Shown here piece after piece: positions 46,713-58,687 of a stretch of 64,000 nucleotides of DNA (positions are counted from its first letter, which is position 1; each line of letters begins with the position of its first letter). This DNA is from Flaccisagitta enflata. Lineage: Eukaryota; Chaetognatha; Sagittoidea; Aphragmophora. The stretch covers positions 16,926,001-16,990,000 of the forward strand of contig OZ231128.1 in NCBI GenBank assembly GCA_965153355.1. Direction: 5' to 3'. The translations under genes were made by a program, and so were the position numbers. The notes beneath the pieces were generated by a model. That model saw only the letters and a list, made by a program, of their open reading frames with translations. It did not search any database and was not told where the DNA came from.

Positions 46713-46741
46713 TACCTATCATGTATTGTCCACTGACTGTA

Positions 46742-47715
46742 TAGCCCTCAAGCTGAAAAGAGTGACCAAATGACGTGCAAACGAACAGACACGACTCATA
46801 AGAATCGCGTGCAAGCGTTTTGAAAAGGAAGAAAAGGGAGAACAGTCATCATCAAGAATTGGAAGGGAAAAAAGAAGAGAAGTAGGACTATTCAAGGGTT
46901 TTACGACGAAGGAGACACCCAAAATGGTATTCAATTCATCTTGTTAGAATCGGCTGATCACAAAATTCTTATGGAATTGCTGACAATCCTATCTCATCCC
47001 GATTCTCATCCTCAACCTAAGCATCATCATCATCCTCTCTTTATAACTTCTAAGTGGCTTTAGATATGTCTATTTAATGTCTAAAGGACTTGTCATTCGA
47101 TTGAAAATGGTAAACAACTGTCATTGACTTAAGGATTGACAGACTGATGATTTGAAATGTTATCATGCAAAATCAGACGGAATCTATATAAAGTAGTTCC
47201 TGGTTGAGATTGACGGAAAATCGGAGAAGCCTGCTTCATCCATCAACAACAAGAAAGGGAAAAAAAGACTTAAAAAGTTTTCAAGAGAAGAGAATCAATC
47301 AATCATGAAATAAAACAAGGCCGAGTGCAGGTCGTTATGAAACGAGCACTTATGCCGCTGCTGATGGTTAAGTGCATCGACATTGCGATGAGCGACATTG
47401 CGATGTTTTATGTCACCATCTGCAAACAAGCCTTAACTTTGGATCAACCGGTTATCAACCTTTTTGGTTATCGCTAAATGTCAATATATCAAGAGTGCAA
47501 TTGCATTAGTAATTGCAATTTAAAGAGCTAATAAATTGACAGCCAACAAAACGAGTTTAATACTCAATCAGTACATTCATTCATATTCATTTTGCCAATT
47601 TAAGAAATAAAGAAGACTTGTTAAGAAAATTGTTTTGTAATATTGAAGTCAGATTTCCTCTTTTTCGTCTTTAGAAATTCACAGAACCGTAACGTGTGAA
47701 CTGTCACGAATTTTC
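46742..47715. other. No recognised gene
   Basis: AT-rich. AAACAAGGCCGAGTGCAGG at 47312-47330 may be a family A 3' end on the - strand, without a partner. Confidence 0.35.
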
Positions 47716-47728
47716 CATGTGTCTGTCA

Positions 47729-47833
<105 letters not shown>

Positions 47834-47997
47834 TCCCACCGATTAGCATTCCTCCGCCATTAGAAACCCATTATGAAAATTTATCTTTATTTTCCCTTTC
47901 ACATTTCTACGTCTTTCTTTGTCTCTTTTTTTCTTTCTTTCTCTTTCTTTTCTGCTTTTTGTTTCCTTTGGGATTTCTCGTCTCTTGTTGTGACTGC

Positions 47998-48148
<151 letters not shown>

Positions 48149-48439
48149 AAGCTGTATGCCGAGGTGCAGTAATTGCAAAAACTGCAGCTAAGGTGCGATA
48201 TCGCAGCCTAGCAGCAAGGACAACATCCCATTATTCATTTTGATTCACAATGGAGTAGATATATCAAAACTTTATTAGATATATCTCAGATATCCCAGAT
48301 AGCTAAAGAACGAGAAAAAAGAAAGAAAAAAGAATAAGAGTGACAGAAACAAGTGAAAATCTTAACTGCTGAGATGCGATATTGCACCGCAGCTGCATTA
48401 GCCTTAACTGAAGGTTTTTACCGGACCTCCGCTGTCCCC

Positions 48440-48544
<105 letters not shown>

Positions 48545-49043
48545 ATTGGCGTATTTGTCTAGTGAACATCGCTCCAAAAGATCTATCAGTAACGGTAATT
48601 TTGCCCATGAGTTGGGTCTCCTCCGATTCCTTTCATTGTAACTTTTTTGTTCCATTGATTAGAGTGTCTGACTAATTGATTTTCGGGTTCATTGTGACCC
48701 ACTAGATCACTTTAAAATACACAATCTTTATAATGGAAATGTAATCTAAAGAAAGTGCAAGCAAAGCTTTTGGGCCATTAATTTGATAGAACTTCAAGTA
48801 TCAAAAAGTCTGAAATGAAAGGATTATTATTTAATTGTATGATGCTGTGAAGTGTAAAGTTACTTTACAAAGAGAAAAGAAAAGATGGGGGAGGAAAAGA
48901 AAACAGTGAGACGGCCTGAGTCTTTTCAGCCGTGTGCCTTGGCTCTGTAGAAGAAAATGGGCTTCCTCTGTTTATGAGACAGTTTTACTCTCATTTTTTT
49001 CATCATTTAGTCCAAATTATTTTCCTTTGCCACAAAGCAAAGA

Positions 49044-49312
<269 letters not shown>

Positions 49313-49432
49313 GAATTGCGTTAAGCAATTCACTTTAACATCACCTGGTGTTTCATTTTTTTTTCTTTTTTTTCTTTTTTTTCTTTTTTTTCTTTTTTTA
49401 CTTTTTTTTTATCTTTTTTTTTTCCGCTAAAT

Positions 49433-49722
49433 AGGTAATGTTTCACTTGCCGTCTTTCCCCTGTATGGGTTTTGTTTCATTTTTGCAGTCTTTCCCTTAT
49501 GTTGCTCAATAGGTTATGTTTCACTTGCCGTCTTTCTCCTATGTAGGTTTTGTTTCATTTTTGCCGTCTTTCCTTTATATTACTAAATAGGTTATGTTTC
49601 ACTTCCCGTCTTTCCCCTATATGAGTTTTGTTTTATTTTTGCCGTCTTTCCCTTACACTAGGTTTTGTTTTATTTTTGCTGTCCTTCCCTTACACTGGGT
49701 TTTGTTTTATATGCTGTCTTTC
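49433..49722. repeat. 77-bp tandem repeat with 37-bp subunits
   Basis: AGGTTATGTTTCACTTGCCG TCTTTCC recurs at about 49433, 49510 and 49587, alternating with GGTTTTGTTTCATTTTTGCC GTC. Confidence 0.85.
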
Positions 49723-49723
49723 C

Positions 49724-50044
49724 CTGTATAAAGTTGAGTATTTCCCCCCCCCCGTGGGGGGGGGGAATAAAATCAAAAGGTTTGGAGATAAGGAAAAAAA
49801 TCAAAAGCTAGAAAAAAAAGAAAAAAGAAATTTTTTAAAGTTTTAACACTTTTAGTTGTTCCAAATGGTAGTATCTGATTACTGCAACACATTCTAACAC
49901 TATTTAAACCTATAACATACTGTTTTATTGCTTTGTGGGGAAGAAAATCATTGATTTTGTAATACGACGCAACATGTTCAGGGGAAGAAAATCAAAGGCA
50001 GGGGGGGAATAAAATCAAAAGCCGCTCAACTATATACACCCCTG
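49724..50044. mobile_element. hAT-like MITE, family F, second copy
   Basis: Starts CTGTATAAAGTTGAG and ends CTCAACTATATACACCCCTG. The GGGGAAGAAAATCA interior is that of 3433-3774. The inner TIR differs from that copy but matches its own partner. No clear 8-bp duplication. Confidence 0.75.
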
Positions 50045-50144
50045 GCCATGAGTAAACATTATCTGATCCTCCCCAAATTTCATAGTCATTACCTGAGATG
50101 GGAATGATCACTTTTCTCCCGCGTGGTAGACAGGTTTGACCATG

Positions 50145-50289
50145 TTTTAAGTCACCTTGCTACCCGTGCTGGTGGGCTGATGAGTGAGAGCAGTAATTCA
50201 AAAACCGCCCATAAACGTTGAAAATGTAGTATGACCGACAGACGGATGAACGAACAAAGTGGGGTGTAGAGTCGCGTAGCACGCGACCT
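50145..50289 (-). mobile_element. Family A element, diverged 3' end
   Basis: On the - strand: GGTCGCGTGCTACGCGACTC TACACCCCACTTTG, GTCTGTCGGTCATAC, GGTTTTTGAATTACTGCTCT, CCACCAGCACGGGTAGC. Confidence 0.55.
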
Positions 50290-51250
50290 AAAATTACAAA
50301 CAATTTTTGTTCATCAACACTTCTTTATCATTCAGCTTTCTCTCATTAGTTCATTCTGTCATCAAATGCAACTATTCAACTTCATTACAGGGCAGTTCAA
50401 TAGAAGAGCCAAAGAATTATCAAGGCAGTTCACTGTTAAAGCAGGATCTGTTAACCATACCAGGGGTATTTTAACGTTGCAAAAGCCTGAAAAAATTTTG
50501 GGACATAAGCATTGTCAAAAATTGTTCTAACGCACACGCCTGTAACGAGATGTCGTCTATAAAGAAAAAAAAATCCTTCTGTTTTTCTATATTGGCTACA
50601 AAGAAAACTGTCAATTACAGAGTATTTTGTAAGTCCCTTTAAGCGGGTTAGAATGATTTTTAGCTCTACATTGCCTTTCAGGGGTGTGGCACCGTTGAAT
50701 GCGTTGATATGGAGGCGGGACTCCACTGCACTGTATCTTGCTCACAACACTACACTGAACTGTATCTGAACTGCACTGTATCTTGCAGACGGTCTGTGAT
50801 TTCATTCAACGGAAGCGTAAAAAAGGAAAAAGAAAAAATTGCGTCCATCTCTCAATATTTGCGTGCTTACACGTCTGAATCAAAGGAATCAGTCAAGTGC
50901 ACATAGCAAAAGTAGAGTGAGTGAGCAGCGGAATAGATCAAGCATGTGAGCACCATATGGAGTGAGAAAGTTTTGGTTGTTAAAGGGAGAGGGTGGGTTT
51001 TTACGGCGTCGTCAAATACTATATACAGATGAGGTGGCGATTTTAAGGCAATTAGGGGTTTGGTGGAGATAGGAGAAAAAAGAAAGAAAGATAGAAAGCT
51101 AGAATGGTGATTGAAGAGGGCAAATGTTACAAAAACACACTTGAGCAGTTTGTACTAGATTCTTGGAATTGGTCGCGTGTGAAGAAAAGTTGATTTGCAA
51201 CGTGGAAACTCATTCTAGGGTCAATGGGCTAACATCAGACAAGAGGAAAA
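50290..51250. other. No recognised gene
   Basis: CACTGTATCTTGC occurs twice near 50725-50785. A frame there (50709-50906) has no domain signature. Confidence 0.35.
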
Positions 51251-51260
51251 ATCCTGAATC

Positions 51261-51529
51261 AAAGTGAAAGAGAGAAAAAAAAAAGAGAAAGGGGAGGTTG
51301 TGGAAGTTGTATTATTTGTCAATGACTGATGAGAAAAGTGAAAGAATTTAGGCGATCAAAATTGCAAAAATGAACAACAATAACCACAACAACAAAAACA
51401 ACAACAACAACAAAGTGAAAGAGAGAAAAAAAAAAGAGAAAGGGGAGGGGGTGGAAGTTGTATTATTTGTCAATGACTGATGAGAAAAGTGAAAGAATCT
51501 AGGCGACCAAAATTGCAAAAATGAACAAT

Positions 51530-51540
<11 letters not shown>
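51261..51540. repeat. 151-bp direct duplication
   Basis: AAAGTGAAAGAGAGAAAAAA at 51261 and again at 51412. Both copies end in ACAACAACAA, so the unit runs from CAA repeat to CAA repeat. Confidence 0.9.
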
Positions 51541-52120
<580 letters not shown>

Positions 52121-52176
52121 TGATGTTTTTAGTCAATACTTTATAGTGAAAACAAATTTCAACTTTTCAAAAACAG

Positions 52177-52331
52177 ACTCAACATACTCAACGGGGGATG
52201 GTGGTGGTGGTCGCGGCGGCGGCGGCGGCGGTGGCAATGGGAGAAGCACTTTAAAATGGTCACAGCAGCCACGATCTTGCTACAAGTTCTACACTCTCAA
52301 AAGACTCAATTGGACGGAGGCACGTAAACAG
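52177..52331 (+). CDS. Internal exon: poly-Gly and start of a C-type lectin-like domain
   Basis: A 155-bp exon with acceptor CTTTTCAAAAACAG and strong donor CAG|GTGAGA. The first two bases complete an Asp codon from the exon 36802-37018. It reads STYSTGDGGGGRGGGGGGGN, then GRSTLKWSQQPRSCYKFYTL KRLNWTEARKQ. The end matches the canonical opening of a C-type lectin-like domain: C-Y-K-F ... W-x-E-A-R, with the first conserved Cys. The remaining domain (second and later Cys, WIGL and calcium-site motifs) was not found downstream and should lie beyond the window. Likely a secreted or membrane lectin with a coiled-coil stalk; sugar binding cannot be judged. Confidence 0.7.
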
Positions 52332-53439
52332 GTGAGAACCCAATTTAATAGGTTTTTTTTTTCCATTTTTCCTTCAATCGTTTGATCATTGTTCAACTGA
52401 ATGTTCATTCTTTTGTTTGTTTTTTTCTTTCTTTTTTTTTCTTTTTCTTTTTCTTTTTTTCTTTTCATCTTTCTCACTTTATTTCTTTTTTTTTTACTTT
52501 CTCACTTTCATCATTTGACAACTACAGACAGAACACTAATTTAGCGTGTGGCGGCGCCAAAGGTTTAGCCACCCCCCCTAAAGCCAACATAACTTCATCT
52601 AACATCTGTGCAATAATTATTGCAACAACATAACATTCATAAATTTGTGTCCCCTTGAGCTATACTGTATTCTCATATTGGATCAGGTTTGATTATTTTT
52701 ATGATAATACAAGCTATAACAAGACAAAAAGATAATTTTTAATCCCTTTTAGGGGACGCAGGTTAGATCAATTTAACTCAACTGGGAGATGGTTGTGTTC
52801 AGAATGTCAACTTTTGGGTTACTTTTACACCAAGATTTGACCACTTTGCTTATGAAATTAGACTTGAACTCCATGAGATTATTAAACTACAGCTCAAGAT
52901 CTAACCAGTGGCGCAATCCGCATAGTTTTTTCTTTGTTCAATCAGATTTTAGAGTCTTTTAAAAGATGTCACTATTTTCTGGTAATATTGCAGGGCCAAG
53001 AGAGATAGATGTTTCCACTGATTTTGTTATATCTTGGCTTTGTTTTAACTTATTGGGATGTTATTCGTGAGCAAAATGAAGGATTTTTTGAGTACTAACT
53101 AATTGTGAAAACCAAATTTCTTCATATCTCTTCATCAAAAATTGATTATCTTACGGAGTTATTGCGATAATTCTTGCACAGGTGTTATTTCGAAACTGAA
53201 AGTTGTTTTGAGCACTTTGGGGATTTTGATGTGGCACCACCGAGGCGACTTTTGAATTTTTGCATTTTTTTTCAAGAATCATTGTCTACTTTCACCCTGT
53301 GTTTTATGCAATCGGTAAACTGTCATCGTGAAAATCTATCCATTAGCACGGTGACAAGGATATCAGAAAAAAGATAAAGATAAAGAATTTGAAAAAAAAT
53401 AACCACAAAATATCAGATGTTATCCGGATGTAATCGTCA
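52332..53439. other. Intron, mostly unique
   Basis: T-rich tract at 52405-52500, then AT-rich DNA. GGCGGCGCCAAAGG at 52552 is a local GC patch with no exon phase match. Confidence 0.4.
52861..52925 (-). ncRNA. tRNA-like (SINE-type) segment
   Basis: The - strand GCGGATTGCGCCACTGGTTA GATC and, about 45 bp later, GGAGTTCAAGTC resemble A and B boxes. Near copy of 17797-17861. Confidence 0.35.
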
Positions 53440-54536
53440 AATAGCAGCCCAGAGGCAGTAAGTGGTCATCGGTACCCGTGCCCTGCTTGATTAGTGTGTG
53501 AATTAAGTTGAGGGGGCGCAGGGCATCGGCCCCTAAGGGGACTAAGTCCTGTAGAACACAAGGGGAATCTGTCCATCTGTCCATCCGCCCGTCCGTCCGT
53601 TCATCCCCCCCCTGCCTCATCCTCAGGGCTTTGTCTCCTTTGGTGCATATTCTGACCCAAATTCTGCCAAATAGCCCAAAGCAATATGGCCCAAATCTTA
53701 GTAAAAATGGCCCAAATCCAAGCATGATGGCCCAAAAAATCCAAGCAAAATGGCCCAAATCTGGTCAGAATCTAGGTATTGGAGGCCACAATATAAGTTC
53801 AAGGAGCAACAGGTCGCCCAAGGGCAATACGTGGTCAGCGATACCCGTTGCCCTGCTTTGCATAGTTGTAAATCGGAATGAGAGGCAGGGCAGCGGCCCC
53901 GAAGGGGACAAAGTCCTGTAGAACACAGGGGACTTTCGTTCGTCCGTTCGTCCGTCCATCCGTCCGCCCCCAGGCCCTCTCAGGTCTCACTGCTCTCTCA
54001 GGCCTGAAGTCTGCCTCTCAGGCCTGAAATCTGCCCTCTCAGGCACAGATCTGAGAGGCAGATTTCAGGCCTGAGCAGATTCAGCCTGAGATGATTTCAG
54101 GCCTGAAAGGCAAATTTTCAGGCCTGAGAGGGCAGATTCAAGGCCTGAGAGGGCAGATTTCAGGCCTGAGAGGGCAGATTTTAGGCCTGAAAGGACAGAT
54201 TTCAGGCCTGAGAGGGCCGGGGGGGGGGACGAACGAACGGACAAACGAACGAACGAAAGTGCCCTGTGTTCTACAGGACTTCGTCCCCTTCGGGGCCGCT
54301 GCCCAAAAATGATAGACATCAGGCCAGAATTTTCTTTTTTTTTTTTTTACCAGATTTTGGCCATTATGCTTGGATTTGGGCCATATTGCTTAGATATGGG
54401 CTATTTGGCAGAATTTGGGTCAGAATAGGCCCCAAAGGAGACAAAGCCCTGAGAATGGGGAGGGGGGCACGTACGGACAGACGGACAGATTCCCCCTGTG
54501 TTCTACAGGACTTTGTTCCCTTTGGTGCCGCTGCCC
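53440..54536 (-). mobile_element. Family B element (outer) with palindromic body and nested B element
   Basis: On the - strand: GGGCAGCGGCACCAAAGGGA ACAAAGTCCTGTAG, then a body that is an inverted repeat of itself (GGGCTATTTGGCAGAATTTG versus CAAATTCTGCCAAATAGCCC). A complete family B copy (53808-54304) lies near the middle. Its tail is GCAGGGCACGGGTACCGATG ACC and CTGCTATT. Confidence 0.75.
53808..54304 (-). mobile_element. Family B element nested in 53440-54536
   Basis: On the - strand: GGGCAGCGGCCCCGAAGGGG ACGAAGTCCTGTAG, TTCGTTCG/TCCG, units of CAGGCCTGAAATCTGCCCTC in both orientations, inverted arm, tail GCAGGGCAACGGGTATCGCT GACC, hairpin GCCC-TT-GGGC, GACCTGTT. Same subfamily as 35710-36237. 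Confidence 0.8.
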
Positions 54537-54834
54537 AAAAAAAACGGGCAATCATCCAATTTTGGACTTAAAATTTATACGTACGCCGCAGTGATTCCTG
54601 CAGTAACGCATAACAAGCGGATTTTTTGTTAAAGTCGATAAATGAAAAGTACATGAATGGAATGTTACATCTGCGACAGGCGGATTTCCATCATGCTTAG
54701 ATCTGTTAAAACGTGGTGTATCCTTTTGAGTCTTCTACATTCTATAAACTATGTCTAAAGAGCGGAAACAAAATTTGACGTTAATGTCTTGTTTATGCTG
54801 CACCAATTTTATCTTTTGCATTCAAATACTAACG

Positions 54835-54965
54835 GCGAAACTAAAGACTGATACGACAACTCTGATGACTGATAGAAAGACTAAAGACTGACAATAAATT
54901 TCCGAAGACTGACAATGCAACACTGAAGAATGACGGTAAAATTCTAAAGACTGACGGTAAACATC
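54835..54965. repeat. Degenerate AAGACTGAC minisatellite
   Basis: CTAAAGACTGA(C/T)A recurs every 25-30 bp about five times. Confidence 0.7.
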
Positions 54966-55139
54966 ACGTCCGTATATGTGGCTAAGAAGTCTCAGACATT
55001 TCTTACAGCCAATATTGCATGACAAAAAATTCAGTTATTCAAATACCAGCACAAGAATATGTTTATATTTCAATGAACTGTGATATATATAAAATGACAT
55101 TTGACATTTGGAAGTGGATTTTTTTTTCATCTCGTTTTT

Positions 55140-55675
55140 GGGCAGCAGCCCCAAAGGGGTCGATGACCAATACTTTCACACATATGGGGGATTTTCTCTT
55201 TCTCTTTCTTCATCTTCTACGTACCCCCCCTCCCCCAAGCCTCGAGACCCATGTCTCAGCCTGGAGGCCCATATCTCAGCCTCGAGGCCCATATCCCAGC
55301 CTCGAGGACCAAATCCCAGTTTTGAGGCCCAAATCCCAACCTCCAGGTCTAAATCCCCACCTCAAGGCCCAAATTCCAGACTCAAGGGATTTGGGCCTCA
55401 AGACTGGGATTTAGGCCTTGAGGCTGGGATATGGGCCTCGAGGCTCAGATATGGGCCTTGAGGCTGAGATATGGGCCTTGAGGCTGAGATATGAGCCTCA
55501 AGACTGAGACATGGGCCTCGAGGCTGGGGGAGGGGAGGGCGGAGAAGAAAAGGAGGAGAAAATCCCCCATATGCGTGAAACGCAAGTCGTGACGCCAGGC
55601 GCTGCCCTGCTCCTCAATACGCCCCCAACTTGCCCAAGCGGGAGCACGGGTACCGCTGGCCATCTAACGCTTTTT
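55140..55675 (+). mobile_element. Family C palindromic element
   Basis: GGGCAGCAGCCCCAAAGGGG TCGATGACC, TTCACACATATGGGGGATTT TCTC, units CATATCTCAGCCTCGAGGCC, inverted units from about 55388 (GGCCTCAAGACTGGGATTT), inverted arm, tail GGAGCACGGGTACCGCTGGC CATCTAACGC. Confidence 0.7.
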
Positions 55676-55843
55676 GGCGTGGCCCCAAGGGTCAATGACC
55701 TGCTTTCACACACATATGGGGATTTTCTCCTTCTCCTTCTCCTTCTCCTCCTTCTCCTTCTAACTACCCCTTTCAATCCCAGTCTCAGGCCCCAGAATTC
55801 CAGTCTCGAGAGCCCCGTCCCGAATGCGGGCCCGCCAGCCTCA
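55676..55843 (+). mobile_element. 5' part of another family C element, cut by the gap
   Basis: GGCGTGGCCCCAAGGGTCAA TGACC, CACACATATGGGGATTTTCT CC, CAATCCCAGTCTCAGGCCC. It begins in the T run of the preceding element's 3' hairpin. Confidence 0.65.
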
Positions 55844-55876
55844 NNNNNNNNNNNNNNNNNNNNNNNNNNNNNNNNN
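55844..55876. other. Assembly gap (33 N)
   Basis: A run of N between a family C element and the end of the interrupted membrane-protein gene. The true length may differ. The palindromic repeat is the likely cause. Confidence 0.99.
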
Positions 55877-55894
55877 TAATTAAATGAAAACATA

Positions 55895-56501
55895 ACACCC
55901 CTTCCATAATTAGGCGAACTGGGATGAAAACACGCTGTTTAAGGGTTGATAAACAGGGGTATGATCAATTTAAACGATGTAAAACATCAACATCGGTAAT
56001 TTTCATCATCATAATGCAATAAATGACTCAAAAATGTGAACGGCTATCTCATTATGAGCTCAATTATGCAAATTAGTGAAGGGTCACGTTAGGGCCCTCT
56101 CTCGCCATGATTTCAATATGTCACCTTCTTTTCCTTAGCTTTTATTAGTTTACGCGACCTTCCTTGCCCCTCCCTCTGTGCCACTGACTCTCCTGCGTCA
56201 ACTAACCGCATTACGCGATATGTGGCATTTTTTTTTTGCATCCCACTTTCTTAAAATGCTTGAAGGTATACGTCTTCCTCTTTGAAACATTTTTCCCGTA
56301 GAAATTGGCAAAAATGTGACGCTGCACTTCCGGTAAAAGACCCTCCATCCCCCTCAACATGCAGGAAAATCCCCAACATCGCTCTTCTACGTCAAAGTAC
56401 TACGTCTTAGCTATCTCTGTGTCAAATTTCATCACTCTGAGGGCAATTTTACTATCCATTTGGGTCATTTTTTCCAGTTCGCTTAATTATGGAAGGGGTG
56501 T
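55895..56501. mobile_element. ~607-bp TA-flanked MITE in the membrane-protein gene
   Basis: TIR ACACCCCTTCCATAATTAGG CGAACTGG with partner CCAGTTCGCTTAATTATGGA AGGGGTGT. TA at 55893-55894 and 56502-56503. It lies within the reading frame of the - strand gene. Confidence 0.85.
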
Positions 56502-56652
56502 TAATACTTAAACAGCTCAACGTGTCATCAAAGCCATACCTCTCTATTTCTTCTTCAAGATTACCAGCATTTCTATTACGAAACACGAAATAAGCGCCAA
56601 AGATATTGATGACCATCGGTCCCATGAGAACCGTCGTTGAGACGAGAAGCAA

Positions 56653-56919
56653 GGGCGTGTTTCCAGTGAAGATGAAAAACGCGTTTCTTCCTGTGAAACG
56701 CGATAACAGCGTGAACACATATTCAAGATTTTCAACCGTCTTACGAGGGAGTGAGCGAAGTGAGTGAGCGAGCCCGTGAACGGAGCGAGCGAGCGAAGCG
56801 AGCGTAGCGAAGCGGAGCGCTGCGGAGCGAGTGAGCGGAGTGAGCGGTGCGAGCGAACGAACGTAGCGAGCGACCGAGTGGCCCTTTCAAAACGCGATCG
56901 TCTTTGACTAGAAACGCCC
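56653..56919. mobile_element. hAT-like MITE, family D, in the membrane-protein gene
   Basis: GGGCGTGTTTCCAGTGAAGA to GACTAGAAACGCCC with the GAGCGAGC interior. CAAG flanks both ends; an exact 8-bp duplication is not visible. Confidence 0.85.
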
Positions 56920-57413
56920 CCCAAGACTTGAATGGGTTTCGGCAGAACTTGGAGGCGAGGATCACGCCGAACAAAAAGATAGACGCAGTAACATGCTTGA
57001 AAAAATCCACCAAGTACGATCCACGCCGTTGTCATACCAGCTAATATCAAGTTGCTTCTAGATGGTAATCCATTAGGCGTAATCTCTGTCTCTTTGTCCG
57101 CGGTGGCATTGTTACTATATTTCCAGTAATTGTAAGCCAGTAGCGCGTCGCCTCCAATGTCGATAAGCGAAAAGATGGCGCCAGCGCAAAAACGAATAAT
57201 GGTCAGGATCGTTCCGAAAATCATGATTGCTAGCGGGTGGAAAATCCGATGGTCACGGTTTACGGTTATCTGGAGGGCGGTCATCAAAAGTGAAGGTGAT
57301 GGTGAAGGTAAAGGAGACATGATGACAATATGATAGAAAGACAAATGAGAATGTTCAAAAATGAAACACATCATGATTGTTTGACATGAATTAACCAAGT
57401 AATCTTAATCTTT

Positions 57414-57615
57414 AGTTGCATGCTACGCGACTCTACACCTCGCTTTGTCGGTCCGTCCGTCGCGTCGGTCCGTCGGTCTGTCCGTCCGTCACACTTTACT
57501 TTTTCAGGGTTGATAGGGTTTTTGGCCATACTGCTCCTGCCCAAATGTCCACTGACCTAAATTATGGCCCCTGCCCACCAGCACGCGACTGGGGTAGCGT
57601 GTATCCGGCCTTGTT
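57414..57615 (+). mobile_element. Family A element
   Basis: AGTTGCATGCTACGCGACTC TACACCTCGCTTTGTCGG, CCGT units, TGACC..CCCCTGCCCACCAGCACGCGACT, GTGTATCCGGCCTTGTT. It lies just upstream of the - strand gene. Confidence 0.7.
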
Positions 57616-57619
57616 TTCT

Positions 57620-58085
57620 TAAAGAAGTAAAAATTATGTTGTTACCTCAAACATCAGTTGAGAGAATCCAATTATGTAATTAGTTATAGCTTTTCTTTCG
57701 CCATATTCATTGCTTTGTTACACGCTACACATTTTTTATGTGTGAATACATACGATATAACTCCAAATAACAGCACTCTAACTCTGAAAACGTTGAATTG
57801 AGCGAAGTTTTTTTTTCATGTTTGCGATTGCAATTGTTCTGTGAATTCAACGACTAAAGCGCTAGTTTGATTTCCATTCTTATTCAAAGAGGGTTTGAAA
57901 AGGCGCAGTTGGAACAATGATAGAATAAGGAAAGGGTAAACAAAGAGGGATTATAGGTATCGAACTTTTTAATCATTCAGAAATCAGAGTATAAGTTAGT
58001 GTTTTTTTTCTTCAAAATTCACGAACTTCTACATCGAGAAATGATTATGTTCTTTTTAGGATTTTAAAATCAAACATAGTTCTAA
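57620..58085. other. No recognised feature
   Basis: AT-rich, low coding potential. Confidence 0.4.
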
Positions 58086-58089
58086 GTCG

Positions 58090-58339
58090 ACAAGGCCGGA
58101 TACACGGCTACCCCAGTCGCGTGCGGGTGGGCAGGGGCCATTATTGAGGTCAGTGGAGCATTTGGGCAGGAGCAGTAAGGCCAAAAACCCCATTAACGCC
58201 GAAAAAGTAAAGTGTGACGGACGGACGGACCGACAGATGGACGGACGGACGGACCGACAGACGGACCGACGGACCAACGGACCGACGGACCGACGGACGG
58301 ACCGACAAAGCGGGGTGTAGAGTCGCGTAGCACGCGACT
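58090..58339 (-). mobile_element. Family A element, intact
   Basis: On the - strand: AGTCGCGTGCTACGCGACTC TACACCCCGCTTTGTCGG, long CCGT/CGGT array, GCCCCTGCCCACCCGCACGCGACT, GGGGTAGCCGTGTATCCGGC CTTG. Arm and 3' partner match exactly. Confidence 0.75.
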
Positions 58340-58687
58340 AATAATACAATGGACTTAAATGAAGGAGGTAATTAACTTGAATGACATGATTTAGTTGACT
58401 TGACTGAAATGCCGTATTACGATAATGAAGGGTTGAAATTTTTTTGAATTTTCTAGAATGCATTATTGAAAACATCTAGGCCCTGTTTGGAGCCCCTTAC
58501 TGAAAAAAAGTTAATTTTATTCTAAGTATTGAGCATTTACTTATCAACCAATCTCGTAGGAACAAACGGTTTTTTTTCTAATTTCAAGAAAAGAATTATT
58601 ATAGCGAAACTAACCAGCAGAAATCCACGACATGAAGAAGCTGATGCTTTATATAGTAATGAAGAAAGAAGATTTGCATGATAATGT

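Larger units (their letters stand above)
45627..46739. mobile_element. Outer TA element containing three inverted-repeat units
   Basis: TIR CAGTCAGTGGACAAAATATA ATAGGTA with partner TACCTATCATGTATTGTCCA CTGACTG, TA at 46740-46741 (left flank AA). Its interior is three consecutive inverted-repeat units: 45662-45899, 45901-46475 and 46484-46712. Confidence 0.75.
55877..57320 (-). pseudogene. Multi-pass membrane protein gene (XK-related-like), twice interrupted
   Basis: Starts at ATG 57320 (another in-frame ATG lies at 57398). 133 open codons follow to QVL at 56922: a Ser/Pro-rich N-terminus, a membrane segment at about residues 30-50, a D-I-G-G-D motif at 54-58 next to LLAYNYWKYS, and a membrane segment at about 90-117. 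A family D element (56653-56919) follows. The frame resumes as LLLVSTTVLMGPMVINIFGA YFVF, a third membrane segment, through NLEEEIERYGFDDTLSCLSI, then a ~607-bp MITE (55895-56501), then MFSFN into the gap. Removing both elements keeps the frame. The DxGxD placement resembles XK-related proteins, but the identification is weak. No introns are evident in the visible part. It is either recently inactivated or the elements are intronic or polymorphic. Confidence 0.5.

Noticed and set aside
52537-52633. Possible next lectin-domain exon (LACGGAKGLATPPK)
   Set aside because: The phase does not fit the donor at 52331, and the expected conserved residues after the domain start are absent.
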